DNA of 64,000 nucleotides from Novilysobacter antarcticus (GCF_019802285.1 NZ_JAIEUJ010000001.1:496001-560000); one strand, 5' to 3'; numbered from the stretch's first letter, positions 52,783 to 62,325 are shown. Notes: generated by a model not told the origin, from the letters alone. A program made the numbers and translations.

Positions 52783-55026
52783 TTACCAGCTGAAGCCGGC
52801 ACCTGCTGACACGCTGCTCTCGCCGCCGGCAATTGCACCGCCCAACGACACACTCGCACGGGCACCGATGGCTCGGCGGTAACCGATGGCCAAGGCTTGC
52901 TGCCCGCCCTGCGACCCGAGGCCGACGCCGATATTGTTGGCGCCGCCCAGCCCCGCCGTGTTGGCCGCGAGACCTGCGTATGCGGCGCTTGTGGCGCCCA
53001 TGCGATCGATACGGCGGTCGAGCGTGTGGAAGCGATCATCCATTTCCATGCGGAGCTCATCCAGGCCGTGGTTGAAACGGGCCACCTGCTGATCCGTGTA
53101 GGCGTTCGCGGACCGCAGGGTGGCGACATCGCCAGTGTCCGCGTAGGTGTTGGCAGTCTGCAGCGTCTGCGCGTCACCAGCATCCGAATAGGCGTTGGCG
53201 TCGGTCAGGGTTTGCGCATCACCGGCGTCGGCGATCGCCTGCACCTGGTTTTCGGTGATGCTGCCGGCGGATATCACCTGCGCATCGATGTAGATCTTCG
53301 CATCTGCCAGCGCCTGAGCGGTTCCCGAGTCCGTGTACGTGTACGCATCCGTCAAGGTTTGCGCGCTGCTGGCATCGGTGTAGGCATTCGCATCGGCCAA
53401 CGTCTGCGCATCGCCCGCATCGGCGATTGCCTGCACCTGCGCGGGGGTGATGCTGCCTGCAGCGATGATCTGCGAGTCGGTGTAGGCATTCGCGTCGGCG
53501 AGGGTTTGCGCATCGCCTGCATCCACCACGGTCTGCACCTGGGGCATGGTGACTCCGCCAACACCGGCAATTGCCGACTGCATCTGGCGCAGGTTGACTG
53601 CGTCGGTGGCGACAGTGGCGTCGGCGACGTTGACGATCTGCCGTTCGCCGCCTGCGGTCCCCACCGAAACCGTATTCACCCGGTCGGCGACGGAGTTCGA
53701 GCCCAGCGCGACGCTGTCAGCGACGCTTGCGTACGCCGAACTGCCCAGCGCGACGCTGCTCGCGGCGGTCGCACGTGCGCCCGAACCAAACGCAGCACTC
53801 TGCAGAGCGCTGGCGCTGGAAGCGGGGCCGATGGCGGCGCTGAGGCCGCCGCTGGCCGTGGCTTTCCCGCCGAACGCCATGCTCGCATTGCCGCTCGCTA
53901 TCGCGCCGGTACCCACAGCGCTGCTGTGGTCACCGGTGGCGCGCGCACCGCTGCCGAACGCATTGGCGTTGGCACCGCTTGCGACGGTGACTTCGTTGAC
54001 ATCGGCAATGCCATCACCGTTGTCGTCAAGCCACGTCCCGACGGCGATGCTGTTTGGCCCCATTGCAACGCTCTCCACGCCGATTGCGACTGACCGGGCG
54101 CCCTCAGCGCTGTTCACACTGCCAATTGCGACGCTGTATTCGCCAGCAGCTTCGTTGACATATCCCATCGCGCTGGCGTTCCTGCCGGTGGTCGTGTTGA
54201 CTAGGCCTATCGCCGTGCCCTGGTAGCCAGTTACCTCGTTCGTGTGCCCAAGTGCAATGCTGGCGAACCCATTTGCATAGTTTTCAAAGCCTACTGCCAG
54301 GCTGGCGTTGCCAATCGCGCTGTTATAAGCGCCCAGTGCGGTGCTGTCTCTGCCAGTCGCCTCGTTCTTGTAGCCCAGAGCGATGCTTGCAATACCTGAG
54401 GCTGAGTTAAAGGTACCAAACGAGCTGCTGGAATCACCCTCGGACTGGCTGCCATAGCCAGCCGCGATGCTGGAGGTCCCAGTGGCCAGATTCGAGATGC
54501 CAACCGCGACGCTGAAGTCGCCAGTGGCTTGGTTTCGGCTGCCAACGGCATTGCTCTCTAAACCTGCGGCCACGCTGCGGAAACCAACCGCGTTGCTGGA
54601 ATCGCCGCTGGCCCGGCTCTGATAGCCGAACGCGCTGCTCCAGTGGCCGGTGGCTTTATTCTGAACGCCGAAGGCGCTGCTGAACTGCCCGGCCGCCTCG
54701 TTCCCCATCCCGAATGCATTGCTGCTGTAGGCCATCGCATTGTTGTGCGCGCCAAACGCGTTGCTGAATGCGGCGCTGGACGAGTTGCGCAAGCCATACG
54801 CGCTGGATGAGTTGGTGCAGGTCGCGTTCTCAAAGCCGTGTTCGTAGCCCTGATTGGTGCCGGGTGGCGGAGCGACAGGTGTTCCATCTGGATTAAGACA
54901 GCTTACATCTGCCGCCGAAACCGAAAACGGCGCGCTCAGCAGAACGGCCAAAGCGAGGGCGATCGGAGTGCGATTCGCAGCGATAGGGCGCGCAACCGCA
55001 GCGCGGCGACGTGAGTGATGAACCAT
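52783..55026 (-). CDS. YadA-type trimeric autotransporter adhesin
   Basis: 747 residues from the ATG at 55026, with GGGGA upstream; an extended signal ends in FSVSAADV. Residues about 74-460 are some 25 head repeats of 14 residues with the pattern S-x-A-x-G-x-x-N-x-A-x-G, folding as a trimeric beta-roll. A calcium-like loop DDNGDGIADVNE (334-345) is inserted among them. The neck is NVADATVATDAVNLRQMQ (466-483). The stalk, 495-650, contains repeated AGDAQTLADANAYTD units. The C-terminal 97 residues are the YadA anchor, ending GAGFSW. It mediates attachment to surfaces or cells. Strong terminator after it. Confidence 0.92.
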   Translation of the reverse strand: MVHHSRRRAAVARPIAANRTPIALALAVLLSAPFSVSAADVSCLNPDGTPVAPPPGTNQGYEHGFENATCTNSSSAYGLRNSSSAAFSNAFGAHNNAMAYSSNAFGMGNEAAGQFSSAFGVQNKATGHWSSAFGYQSRASGDSSNAVGFRSVAAGLESNAVGSRNQATGDFSVAVGISNLATGTSSIAAGYGSQSEGDSSSSFGTFNSASGIASIALGYKNEATGRDSTALGAYNSAIGNASLAVGFENYANGFASIALGHTNEVTGYQGTAIGLVNTTTGRNASAMGYVNEAAGEYSVAIGSVNSAEGARSVAIGVESVAMGPNSIAVGTWLDDNGDGIADVNEVTVASGANANAFGSGARATGDHSSAVGTGAIASGNASMAFGGKATASGGLSAAIGPASSASALQSAAFGSGARATAASSVALGSSAYASVADSVALGSNSVADRVNTVSVGTAGGERQIVNVADATVATDAVNLRQMQSAIAGVGGVTMPQVQTVVDAGDAQTLADANAYTDSQIIAAGSITPAQVQAIADAGDAQTLADANAYTDASSAQTLTDAYTYTDSGTAQALADAKIYIDAQVISAGSITENQVQAIADAGDAQTLTDANAYSDAGDAQTLQTANTYADTGDVATLRSANAYTDQQVARFNHGLDELRMEMDDRFHTLDRRIDRMGATSAAYAGLAANTAGLGGANNIGVGLGSQGGQQALAIGYRRAIGARASVSLGGAIAGGESSVSAGAGFSW
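53160..53560. repeat. DNA repeats coding the adhesin stalk
   Basis: Imperfect repeats of about 45-100 bases within the adhesin gene, each coding versions of QVQAIADAGDAQTLADANAY. Variation in copy number would change stalk length. Confidence 0.7.
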
Positions 55027-55217
55027 GTTGATTTCCCCATTGGGTAGTTGGTAGGCGGAAAGCAGAAGCAACACTGGAAGGAAGAACTCCTTCGCTACCG
55101 GCCATACACGCCGCTGCAATCAGTAACCGGACATTCCGGGCGGCGTCGGGAAACGCGCCGCCCGGATCTTTCCCCATTCAACGTGGTCCGCACTCGGCGT
55201 GCGGTTGACCGCTCGTG

Positions 55218-56267
55218 TCAGGCGGCCTGCTGCGCGGCCTTACTTCCCGTCAGATGCCCAAACAGGTCTTTTGGATCTTCCATTACCGGCACCAGGTCGG
55301 TGTGGCTGCCGAGTTTGAGTTCGACCGCGCAGTCGCGCATCAGCCGCAGGGCGGAGTAGTCCTCCAGGGCGAAGCCGACGGAATCGAAGATGGTCACCTC
55401 GGTGTCGTTGCCGCGCCCACCGGCAAGCTTGGCGACGACCTGCCAGAACTCGGTCACGCTGAAAGTCTCGTCCATGTGCTGCAGCTCGCCTTCGATGCGG
55501 CTCTGCGGCTCAAACTCGACGAAGGTCCGGGTGTTGGGGCGCAGCAGGATCGCGGGATCCAGCTCGGTCTTGCCCGGGCAGTCGCCGCCGACGCAGTTGA
55601 TGTGCATGCCCGGCTCGATCATGTCAACGCGCAGGATGGTGGCGTTGGTCTTGTCGGCCGTGACCGTGGTGACGATGTCGGCGCTGCGGACGGCTTCAGC
55701 GGTGTTGGCGGCGCGAACGACCCGCAGCGACGGCGCAGCGGCAGCCAGGTTCGTGACCAGCTTGTCGGTTGCGGCCGGATCGACATCGAACAGGCGTACT
55801 TCTTCGATGCCCAGAAGCTGGTGGAAGGCCAGCGCCTGGAACTCGCTTTGCGCACCGTTGCCGATCAGCGCCATTGACTTTGCGTCCTTGCGTGCGAGCT
55901 GCTTGGCAGCCATCACGGACGTGGCAGCCGTGCGTATCGCGGTGGTCATGGTCAGCTCGCTGAGCACGGTTGGCATGCCGGTGGCGACGTCGGCCAGTGC
56001 ACCGAAGGCCATCACGGTGGGCAGGCCGAAACGGGTGTTGCCGGGATGGCCGTTGACGAACTTGAAGCTGTATTCCTTGTCGTCAGCCACCGGCATCAGC
56101 TCGATCACGCCGACGTCGGAGTGGGCGGCGGTGCGCGCGGTCTTGTCGAAATCGGTCCAGCGGGCGAAGTCGGCCTCCAGGTAGTCGACCATGCGCTCGA
56201 ACATGTGCGGCAGGCCTTTGGTAGCCACAATTTTGGCGACGTCGTGGGTCGTAAGCAGGGTGGTCAT
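55218..56267 (-). CDS. Ornithine cyclodeaminase family protein
   Basis: 349 residues. The NAD(P)-binding Rossmann part is visible in SMALIGNGAQSEFQALAF (G-x-G-x2-S) and the following VRLFDVDPAATDKL. RTAATSVMAAKQLAR and NCVGGDCPGKTELD are strong family matches; the aspartate in GGDCPGKTE is the usual catalytic site. True ornithine cyclodeaminase yields proline and ammonia; some related proteins form other imino acids, so the substrate is inferred. It is divergent from an Lrp-type regulator gene, suggesting control by amino acids. Confidence 0.9.
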   Translation of the reverse strand: MTTLLTTHDVAKIVATKGLPHMFERMVDYLEADFARWTDFDKTARTAAHSDVGVIELMPVADDKEYSFKFVNGHPGNTRFGLPTVMAFGALADVATGMPTVLSELTMTTAIRTAATSVMAAKQLARKDAKSMALIGNGAQSEFQALAFHQLLGIEEVRLFDVDPAATDKLVTNLAAAAPSLRVVRAANTAEAVRSADIVTTVTADKTNATILRVDMIEPGMHINCVGGDCPGKTELDPAILLRPNTRTFVEFEPQSRIEGELQHMDETFSVTEFWQVVAKLAGGRGNDTEVTIFDSVGFALEDYSALRLMRDCAVELKLGSHTDLVPVMEDPKDLFGHLTGSKAAQQAA

Positions 56268-56409
56268 GCAGACTCCTTTGAACGGGGCAGCGGAAAGCGC
56301 GCCCGGTCAGCCCATTGTCCCGTTGCGCGCGACAGAGCGAAACGGTATTAATGCTTTGTATTGGTCAGAAATATTGCAGATCGACAAGTAAAAGTGGCAA
56401 TGTGCACAA
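56268..56409. promoter_or_regulatory. Shared promoter region of cyclodeaminase and Lrp-type genes
   Basis: 142-base divergent gap, clearly more AT-rich (GTATTAATGC, GAAATATTGC) than the genes on both sides. On the minus strand TTGCCA followed after 18 bases by CAATAT is a possible promoter for the cyclodeaminase. Autoregulation and control by the adjacent Lrp-type protein are expected from such arrangements, but no exact operator is identified. Confidence 0.5.
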
Positions 56410-56829
56410 ATGGATGATCTTGACCACCGCCTGATCGCTGCGCTTCGGCAGGATGCACGCACCCCGATTGCCACCCTGGCCGAGCAACTTGGCGTGGCGC
56501 GAGGGACGGTTACCAACCGCTTGGGAAAGCTGGAGCGCGACGGTGTGATCGTTGGTTACACGTTGCGGCTGCGGCCGGATGCGGCGCCCGACGAGATACG
56601 CGCCTGGACCAGCATCGCCGTCAAAGGGCACCAGCGAGCGGTGGTGAGGGCGCTGCTGGGAGAGCCGGGCGTCGCCGAGTTGCATGACACCAACGGACGC
56701 TGGGATCTGGTGGCGGAGCTGCGGGTGGCTGAGCTTGCTGAGTTGTCCACCGTGCTTGAGCGGATCCGCGGGATTCCGGGCGTCAGCAGCACCGAGACCA
56801 GCGTGCACCTGCAGACGTTCCGGAGCTGA
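56410..56829 (+). CDS. Lrp/AsnC-family transcriptional regulator
   Basis: 139 residues. N-terminal winged helix-turn-helix: DLDHRLIAALRQDARTPIA, then LGVARGTVTNRLGKLERDGVI. The C-terminal RAM effector domain runs from about residue 65 and contains VKGHQRAVVRALLG and STETSVHLQTF. It should sense an amino acid, likely ornithine, arginine or proline, and regulate the divergent cyclodeaminase gene. Length is slightly shorter than Lrp. Confidence 0.92.
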   Translation: MDDLDHRLIAALRQDARTPIATLAEQLGVARGTVTNRLGKLERDGVIVGYTLRLRPDAAPDEIRAWTSIAVKGHQRAVVRALLGEPGVAELHDTNGRWDLVAELRVAELAELSTVLERIRGIPGVSSTETSVHLQTFRS

Positions 56830-56846
56830 TATGGCTGGCTGCACGC

Positions 56847-57674
56847 TCAGCCGATGGCATCGACCAGCGTCATCTCCGAGTCCGCATCGAGCTTCAGCGT
56901 CGCCAGCTCGTCGGCGCGGGTGACGCCCCGGGTGAGGATCGCCAAGGGCAATCCACGTTCATGGGCGATGCGGGCAAAGCGGAACCCCGAGTAGACCATC
57001 AGCGATGACCCAGCTACGAGCATCGCGTCGGATTGCGCTAGCGCCTCGAGCGCACGCGCCAGGCGCTGGCGGGGGACATTTTCACCGAAGAAGACGACGT
57101 CCGGCTTGAGCATGCCGCCGCAATACGGGCACACAGGTGCCTCGAAGCCGGTCAGATCGACACCTTCCAGGTCGGCATCGCCATCGGGTGCAGCGGCCGC
57201 GGTGTGCTGGCTCCACTCCGGGTATCGCAATTTCAGGTCTTCCTGGACCAGGGTCCGGTCCATGCGCTGATCGCACTGCAGACAGGCAACAACGCCAATC
57301 CGGCCGTGCAGATCGACCACGTTGCGGTGACCGGCGCGCGCGTGCAGTCCGTCCACGTTCTGGGTGACCAGCGTGGACAGTACGCCGCGCGATTCCAGTG
57401 TGGCGAGCGCCGCATGGGCACGGTTGGGCTGCGCCCCGGCAACTGCCGGCCAGCCCACGAAGCTGCGCGCCCAATATCGTGCGCGCATGGCCGGATCGCC
57501 GGTGAACTGCTGATAGGTGATCGGCGAGCGCCCCTTCCATCGGCCATCCGCACCGCGATAGTCAGGGATGCCCGAGTTGGTGCTGACGCCAGCGCCGGTG
57601 AGCACGAACACGGAACGTCGACCTTGCAACCAGGCTGACAGTTCTACCGCGGCATCGTTCGGTGAGTGGGGCAT
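56847..57674 (-). CDS. NAD-dependent protein deacylase (sirtuin)
   Basis: 275 residues. Sirtuin motifs: GAGVSTNSGIPDYRG, TQNVDGLHARAG with NAD-binding Asn-Val-Asp, and catalytic histidine in DLHGRIGVV. Zinc ribbon with C-x2-C pairs: CLQCD and CPYCGG, and GSSLMVYSGF for NAD. These are class II-like, such as SIRT4, as in many bacteria. It removes acyl groups from lysines with use of NAD+. Convergent with the Lrp gene, 17 bases apart. Confidence 0.92.
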   Translation of the reverse strand: MPHSPNDAAVELSAWLQGRRSVFVLTGAGVSTNSGIPDYRGADGRWKGRSPITYQQFTGDPAMRARYWARSFVGWPAVAGAQPNRAHAALATLESRGVLSTLVTQNVDGLHARAGHRNVVDLHGRIGVVACLQCDQRMDRTLVQEDLKLRYPEWSQHTAAAAPDGDADLEGVDLTGFEAPVCPYCGGMLKPDVVFFGENVPRQRLARALEALAQSDAMLVAGSSLMVYSGFRFARIAHERGLPLAILTRGVTRADELATLKLDADSEMTLVDAIG

Positions 57675-57966
57675 GGCGACATCCTAAACGTGGCCGGCCT
57701 GCATCGGGGGCCGGTGTTTTCGGATCGGGCGGATCCGGGTGGCGTCGGCTGCATCCACTCGGGTCGCTGCTGCGTACAGGGATTTGAAGCGTTTCAGCTG
57801 TACCCGTTTTGATGCCTGCGCCGTTGCTCCGCGGCAGGGCATCCCGGGAAGCGTGTTTCAGCTTCCCGGATCTGTTCGGGCGGTCATGCGCGCTGTCGGC
57901 CACTCCTTCCCCGGCGCGCGTGACCACCTGATTTCCCCCGTTACAAAACCCACAGGAAACCGACCG

Positions 57967-58746
57967 ATGAAAAAACTGATTGTGGCGGCGTTGCTCGGCG
58001 GCCTCGCCCTTCCCGCATTTGCGGCCCCGGCCCAGGGCGATTTTTCGTTCTCTCTCATCGGCGGCGTTGACACCGCCCTCAATGGTGATGTCCACAAGGG
58101 CGCGGTAGCGCTCATTCCCGATCTGGGGCCGTTGAATCCGGATCTCGCCGGCGTGGACGCGGAGTTGCGCATCCGCTCGCGCAGCCACAGCGAGATCTAT
58201 GACATGGCGACGGTTGCAGGTCTGGAGATGAGCTACGGGCTCAGTGACCGGGCCGAAATGTTCGGCCAGGTACGCCAGACCCGTGCGGACCAGGGCACAG
58301 TTCAGGTGGGTGGCGCTTTTGTGCCCGCGTTAAACACGGAATTGCCGGTCTACGGCACGTTTTCCGACTACAAGGCGCTCAGCGTTGAGCTGGGCTATCG
58401 GTACTACTTCCTGCAGGCCGGCTCGACCCGGCCTTACCTGGCAGCGCGAGTAGGTGGCACCCAGACCGATGCGATCACCGCAACGTTCGAGATTCCCGAC
58501 GGCGGCATCACGATTGCCAATGCCCCTTTCTACGACAAGAAGTGGGCGGTCAGCGGCGGACTCGATGTGGGCGTGATCATTCCATTGAGCGAGCGTTTCA
58601 GCCTGACCGCGGAAACCGGTGTCCGCTACGTCGATAACCTGAGTGGCAATGACAGCGCGATTGGTGGTCTGGGTCTGGCGTCCATCAACAACACAGGCAG
58701 TCGTCTGTCGATGCCGATCACCGTGTCGGCACGCTGGGATTTCTAA
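57967..58746 (+). CDS. Outer-membrane beta-barrel protein
   Basis: 259 residues. Signal peptide MKKLIVAALLGGLALPAFAAP, preceded by AGGAAA. Alternating hydrophobic/polar strand segments, e.g. SVELGYRYYFLQAG, PYLAARVGGTQTD and FSLTAETGVRYVDNL, ending in VSARWDF with terminal phenylalanine for the Bam complex. It looks like a small 8- to 10-strand barrel of the OmpA-like/YadG type; no function. The 290-base gap upstream shows no other gene. Confidence 0.75.
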   Translation: MKKLIVAALLGGLALPAFAAPAQGDFSFSLIGGVDTALNGDVHKGAVALIPDLGPLNPDLAGVDAELRIRSRSHSEIYDMATVAGLEMSYGLSDRAEMFGQVRQTRADQGTVQVGGAFVPALNTELPVYGTFSDYKALSVELGYRYYFLQAGSTRPYLAARVGGTQTDAITATFEIPDGGITIANAPFYDKKWAVSGGLDVGVIIPLSERFSLTAETGVRYVDNLSGNDSAIGGLGLASINNTGSRLSMPITVSARWDF

Positions 58747-58787
58747 GCGCGAGACACGCCCCCTGGCGACGAGCGCCCAGAGAGCTT

Positions 58788-58820
58788 GATCCAGACGCGG
58801 TTCGCAGCCGCGCCTGGATC
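58788..58820. terminator. Possible bidirectional terminator hairpin
   Basis: GATCCAG and CTGGATC (7 bp), one mismatch, then CGCGG and CCGCG with a 7-base loop. It lies between two convergent genes and could end both. No clear T tract is present on either side. Confidence 0.5.
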
Positions 58821-58836
58821 TTGCCGAAGATCCGGG

Positions 58837-59406
58837 TCACTCCAGCGGTGCGCCGACCACCAGGTCCTTGAGGTCGTAGCCGCGAGCTTCCGCGTCTGAC
58901 TTGAGCCGATTGAACAGTCCCGCGTCCATCCCAGGATCACGGGAGAGTATCCACAGGTACTTCCTGCTCGGTCCGCCAACCACCGCCCAGCGATAGTCGG
59001 GGTCGACATCCAGGACCCAGTAGTCGGCCCAGATGCCGGGGACCCAGCCCAGCCATGCGGGGGCGAAGCGCACCTTCAGCGCGCCGGGACTGCCGTCGAC
59101 CGTCTTCGCCTCACCGACCGATTCGGTTTGCGAGCCATCCTTGGTGCCGCATGCGTTGCGCACCTCGATCCGGTCGTTCTCTTTCAGCGTGTACGTAGCG
59201 GTCGTGTCGCTCACGCATTTGCGCTGGAAAAACATCGGCAGGTGCGCGATCTCGTGCCACTGGCCGAGGTACCGCTCCAGTTCCAATGTCGCGACCGGGA
59301 CATTCTCCAGAGGCGCACCTGTGCCGGTGCAGGGCGATGTCTGGGCCACGACGGCCCCGGAGGCCAGAGTCGTGGCCGCGGCGACGGCATAAGCGATTGC
59401 GCGCAT
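58837..59406 (-). CDS. Lipocalin family protein (Blc-like)
   Basis: 189 residues from the ATG at 59406, with signal MRAIAYAVAAATTLASGAVVAQ. Lipocalin motif GQWHEIAHLPMFFQRKC near residue 50 (G-x-W) and YWVLDVDPDYRWAVVGGPSRKYLWILSR are strong Blc/apolipoprotein D signatures. The signal has no evident lipobox cysteine near its end, so it may be a free periplasmic form, unlike E. coli Blc. It binds fatty acids or lysophospholipids. The ribosome binding site is weak. Confidence 0.88.
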   Translation of the reverse strand: MRAIAYAVAAATTLASGAVVAQTSPCTGTGAPLENVPVATLELERYLGQWHEIAHLPMFFQRKCVSDTTATYTLKENDRIEVRNACGTKDGSQTESVGEAKTVDGSPGALKVRFAPAWLGWVPGIWADYWVLDVDPDYRWAVVGGPSRKYLWILSRDPGMDAGLFNRLKSDAEARGYDLKDLVVGAPLE

Positions 59407-59500
59407 GGGGAGCTGCCCGGTCAGGAAAGATGCCGACCAAAGTGTCACCGAGGCCCGCGAGAGCGCGTGAACGACAAGCAGGGTAGGGCGCGGTAGTCGC

Positions 59501-59546
59501 TGCTCCGGCCATATGCTCCGGCCATACAGGGGCGGCCAACTATACT
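59501..59546 (+). promoter_or_regulatory. Tandem 13-bp repeats and -10 element before acnD
   Basis: TGCTCCGGCCATA occurs twice, end to end (59501-59526), followed after 14 bases by TATACT (59541-59546), a good -10 sequence. No -35 consensus is seen; the second repeat occupies this area. This layout suits an activator-dependent promoter for acnD-prpF. Confidence 0.45.
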
Positions 59547-59627
59547 GTCGGGTGTTCGACGACCCGTCCTCGCGCGCTGCGTGAGCGGTCGACACGCCAC
59601 CCGCCAACGAGGTACCCAACGCCAACC

Positions 59628-62279
59628 ATGAACACAGCCAACCGCAAGCCCCTGCCGGGCACCGAACTGGACTACTTCGATGCGCGCGCCGCTGTTGATG
59701 CACTCCGTCCCGGCGCCTACGCGAAGCTGCCGTACACCTCGCGGGTGTTCGCGGAAAACCTGGTGCGGCGCTGTGACCCGAAAACGCTCGACGCATCGCT
59801 GCTGCAGCTGATCGAGCGCCGGAGTGATCTGGATTTCCCGTGGTACCCGTCGCGGGTGGTCTGCCACGACATCCTCGGCCAGACCGCACTGGTGGACCTG
59901 GCTGGCTTGCGCGATGCGATCGCGGAGCAAGGGGGCGACCCCGCCCAGGTCAATCCGGTGGTGCCGACGCAGCTGATCGTCGATCACTCGCTGGCCGTCG
60001 AGGCACCCGGTTCCGACCCCCAGGCGTTTGCCAAGAACCGCGCGATCGAAGACCGGCGCAACTTTGACCGGTTCCACTTCATCGACTGGACAAAGAAGGC
60101 GTTCAAGAACATCGACGTGATTCCGCCCGGCAACGGAATCATGCATCAGATCAACCTTGAGCGGATGTCGCCGGTGATCCAGGCAGTCGATGGCGTGGCG
60201 TCTCCCGACACGCTGGTCGGCACCGACAGCCACACCCCGCACGTGAATGCATTGGGCGTGATCGCCATCGGTGTCGGCGGGCTGGAAGCCGAGAGCGTGA
60301 TGCTGGGGCGGCCTTCATGGATGCGTCTGCCAGACATCATCGGCGTGGAGCTCGCGGGCAAGCCGCAGCCAGGAATCACGGCCACCGACATTGTCTTGGC
60401 GTTGACCCAGTTCCTTCGCAGCGAGCGTGTGGTCGGCGCATATCTGGAGTTCTTCGGTGAGGGCGCCAAGGCGTTGACGCTGGGTGATCGCGCGACGATC
60501 TCCAATATGACGCCGGAGTTCGGCGCGACTGCGGCGATGTTCAACATCGACCAGCAGACCATTGACTACCTAAAGCTGACCGGCCGCGCCGACGAACAGG
60601 TCAAACTGGTGGAAACCTACGCGCGCCACACGGGGCTGTGGGCGGATGACCTGGTCACCGCCGAGTACGAGCGAACACTGCGCTTTGATCTCTCCGCCGT
60701 GGTGCGGACCATGGCCGGCCCGTCCAACCCGCATGCCCGGCTGCCGACGTCCGAGTTGGCCTCGCGCGGCATCGCCATCGACCTGGACAAGGCGCACGCC
60801 CAGGAAGCAGAAGGCCTGCTGCCCGACGGCGCGGTCATCATCGCCGCCATTACCAGCTGCACCAACACCTCCAATCCCCGCAACGTCATTGCGGCCGGCT
60901 TGCTGGCACGCAACGCCAACGCGCGTGGCCTGACGCGCAAGCCGTGGGTGAAATCCTCCCTGGCACCGGGCTCCAAGGCGGTGCAGTTGTATCTGGAGGA
61001 CGCCAAGCTGCTGCCGGAGCTGGAGCAGCTCGGCTTCGGCATCGTTGGCTTCGCGTGCACTACCTGCAACGGCATGAGCGGCGCGCTGGACCCGGTGATC
61101 CAGAAGGAAGTGGTTGAGCGTGACCTGTATTCGGTCGCCGTGCTGTCAGGCAACCGCAACTTCGACGGTCGCATCCATCCCTACGCCAAGCAGGCGTTCC
61201 TGGCCTCGCCGCCGTTGGTGGTCGCCTACGCCATCGCCGGCACGATCCGTTTCGACATCGAGAAGGACGTCTTGGGCATCGACAAGGACGGCATCGCGGT
61301 CACCCTGAAGGACCTGTGGCCGGATGATGCGGAGATCGACGCGATCGTCGCTGCCAGCGTCAAGCCCGAGCAGTTCCGCCAGGTGTATGACCCGATGTTC
61401 GCGCGCAGCGGCCTGGCCGCGCGTATGGTCGATCCACAATATGCGTGGGATCCCAAGAGCACCTACATCCGCCGTCCGCCGTATTGGGAGGGCGCGCTGG
61501 CCGGCGAGCGCACGATGACCGGGATGCGCCCGCTGGCGGTTCTGGGCGACAACATCACCACCGACCACCTGTCACCCTCCAACGCCATCCTGGCCAGCAG
61601 TGCAGCCGGTGAGTACCTGGCAAAAATGGGCCTGCCCGAGGAGGACTTCAACTCCTACGCGACGCACCGCGGCGACCACCTGACCGCGCAGCGCGCCACC
61701 TTCGCCAACCCCAAATTGCTCAACGAGATGGTCCGCAACGAGGACGGGTCGGTGCGGCAGGGCTCGCTGGCCCGGTTGGAGCCGGAAGGAAAGGTCATGC
61801 GCATGTGGGAGGTCATCGAGACCTACATGGCGCGCAAGCAGCCGCTCGTGATCATCGCCGGTGCCGATTACGGCCAAGGCAGCTCGCGCGACTGGGCGGC
61901 CAAGGGCGTGCGGCTGGCAGGCGTGGAAGTGATCGTCGCCGAAGGTTTCGAGCGCATCCACCGCACCAACCTGGTGGGCATGGGCGTGCTGCCGCTGCAG
62001 TTCCACCCCGGCACCGACCGCAACACCCTGGGCATCGACGGTACCGAGACGTTTGATGTGGTCGGCAAGCCGGCGCCGGGCGCGGAGCTCGTGCTGGTGA
62101 TCCACCGCAAAAACGGCGAGCGGGTCGAGGTGCCGGTGAGCTGCCGCTTGGACAGCGATGACGAGCTGCTGATCTACGAGGCGGGCGGGGTGCTGCAGCG
62201 GTTCGCGCAGGATTTCCTGGCGTCGTCCAGCGGCGGCGCTGGGCAGGGCGCGAATGCCGAACAGACCGCAAGCGCCTGA
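59628..62279 (+). CDS. acnD: AcnD, Fe/S-dependent 2-methylcitrate dehydratase
   Basis: 883 residues, aconitase superfamily. The 4Fe-4S cysteines are in AITSCTNTSNP and GFACTTCNGMSG. DSHTPHVNALGVIAIGVGG, GSKAVQLYLEDAKLL and the swivel-domain GADYGQGSSRDWAAKG are canonical. AcnD, with PrpF, replaces PrpD in the propionate-degrading 2-methylcitrate cycle. Identification as AcnD rather than AcnA relies on the following prpF gene and on sequence appearance. Tandem repeats lie upstream. prpB and prpC are not within the window. Confidence 0.93.
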   Translation: MNTANRKPLPGTELDYFDARAAVDALRPGAYAKLPYTSRVFAENLVRRCDPKTLDASLLQLIERRSDLDFPWYPSRVVCHDILGQTALVDLAGLRDAIAEQGGDPAQVNPVVPTQLIVDHSLAVEAPGSDPQAFAKNRAIEDRRNFDRFHFIDWTKKAFKNIDVIPPGNGIMHQINLERMSPVIQAVDGVASPDTLVGTDSHTPHVNALGVIAIGVGGLEAESVMLGRPSWMRLPDIIGVELAGKPQPGITATDIVLALTQFLRSERVVGAYLEFFGEGAKALTLGDRATISNMTPEFGATAAMFNIDQQTIDYLKLTGRADEQVKLVETYARHTGLWADDLVTAEYERTLRFDLSAVVRTMAGPSNPHARLPTSELASRGIAIDLDKAHAQEAEGLLPDGAVIIAAITSCTNTSNPRNVIAAGLLARNANARGLTRKPWVKSSLAPGSKAVQLYLEDAKLLPELEQLGFGIVGFACTTCNGMSGALDPVIQKEVVERDLYSVAVLSGNRNFDGRIHPYAKQAFLASPPLVVAYAIAGTIRFDIEKDVLGIDKDGIAVTLKDLWPDDAEIDAIVAASVKPEQFRQVYDPMFARSGLAARMVDPQYAWDPKSTYIRRPPYWEGALAGERTMTGMRPLAVLGDNITTDHLSPSNAILASSAAGEYLAKMGLPEEDFNSYATHRGDHLTAQRATFANPKLLNEMVRNEDGSVRQGSLARLEPEGKVMRMWEVIETYMARKQPLVIIAGADYGQGSSRDWAAKGVRLAGVEVIVAEGFERIHRTNLVGMGVLPLQFHPGTDRNTLGIDGTETFDVVGKPAPGAELVLVIHRKNGERVEVPVSCRLDSDDELLIYEAGGVLQRFAQDFLASSSGGAGQGANAEQTASA

Positions 62280-62325
62280 CCGCATCCACGTCATCCTCCG
62301 TCCTCGCCCGCTGCCGGAATAGTCC

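Noticed and set aside
53160-54800. CRISPR-like regular repeats
   Set aside because: The repeats lie in frame in the adhesin gene and code protein repeats; there are no uniform spacers or cas genes.
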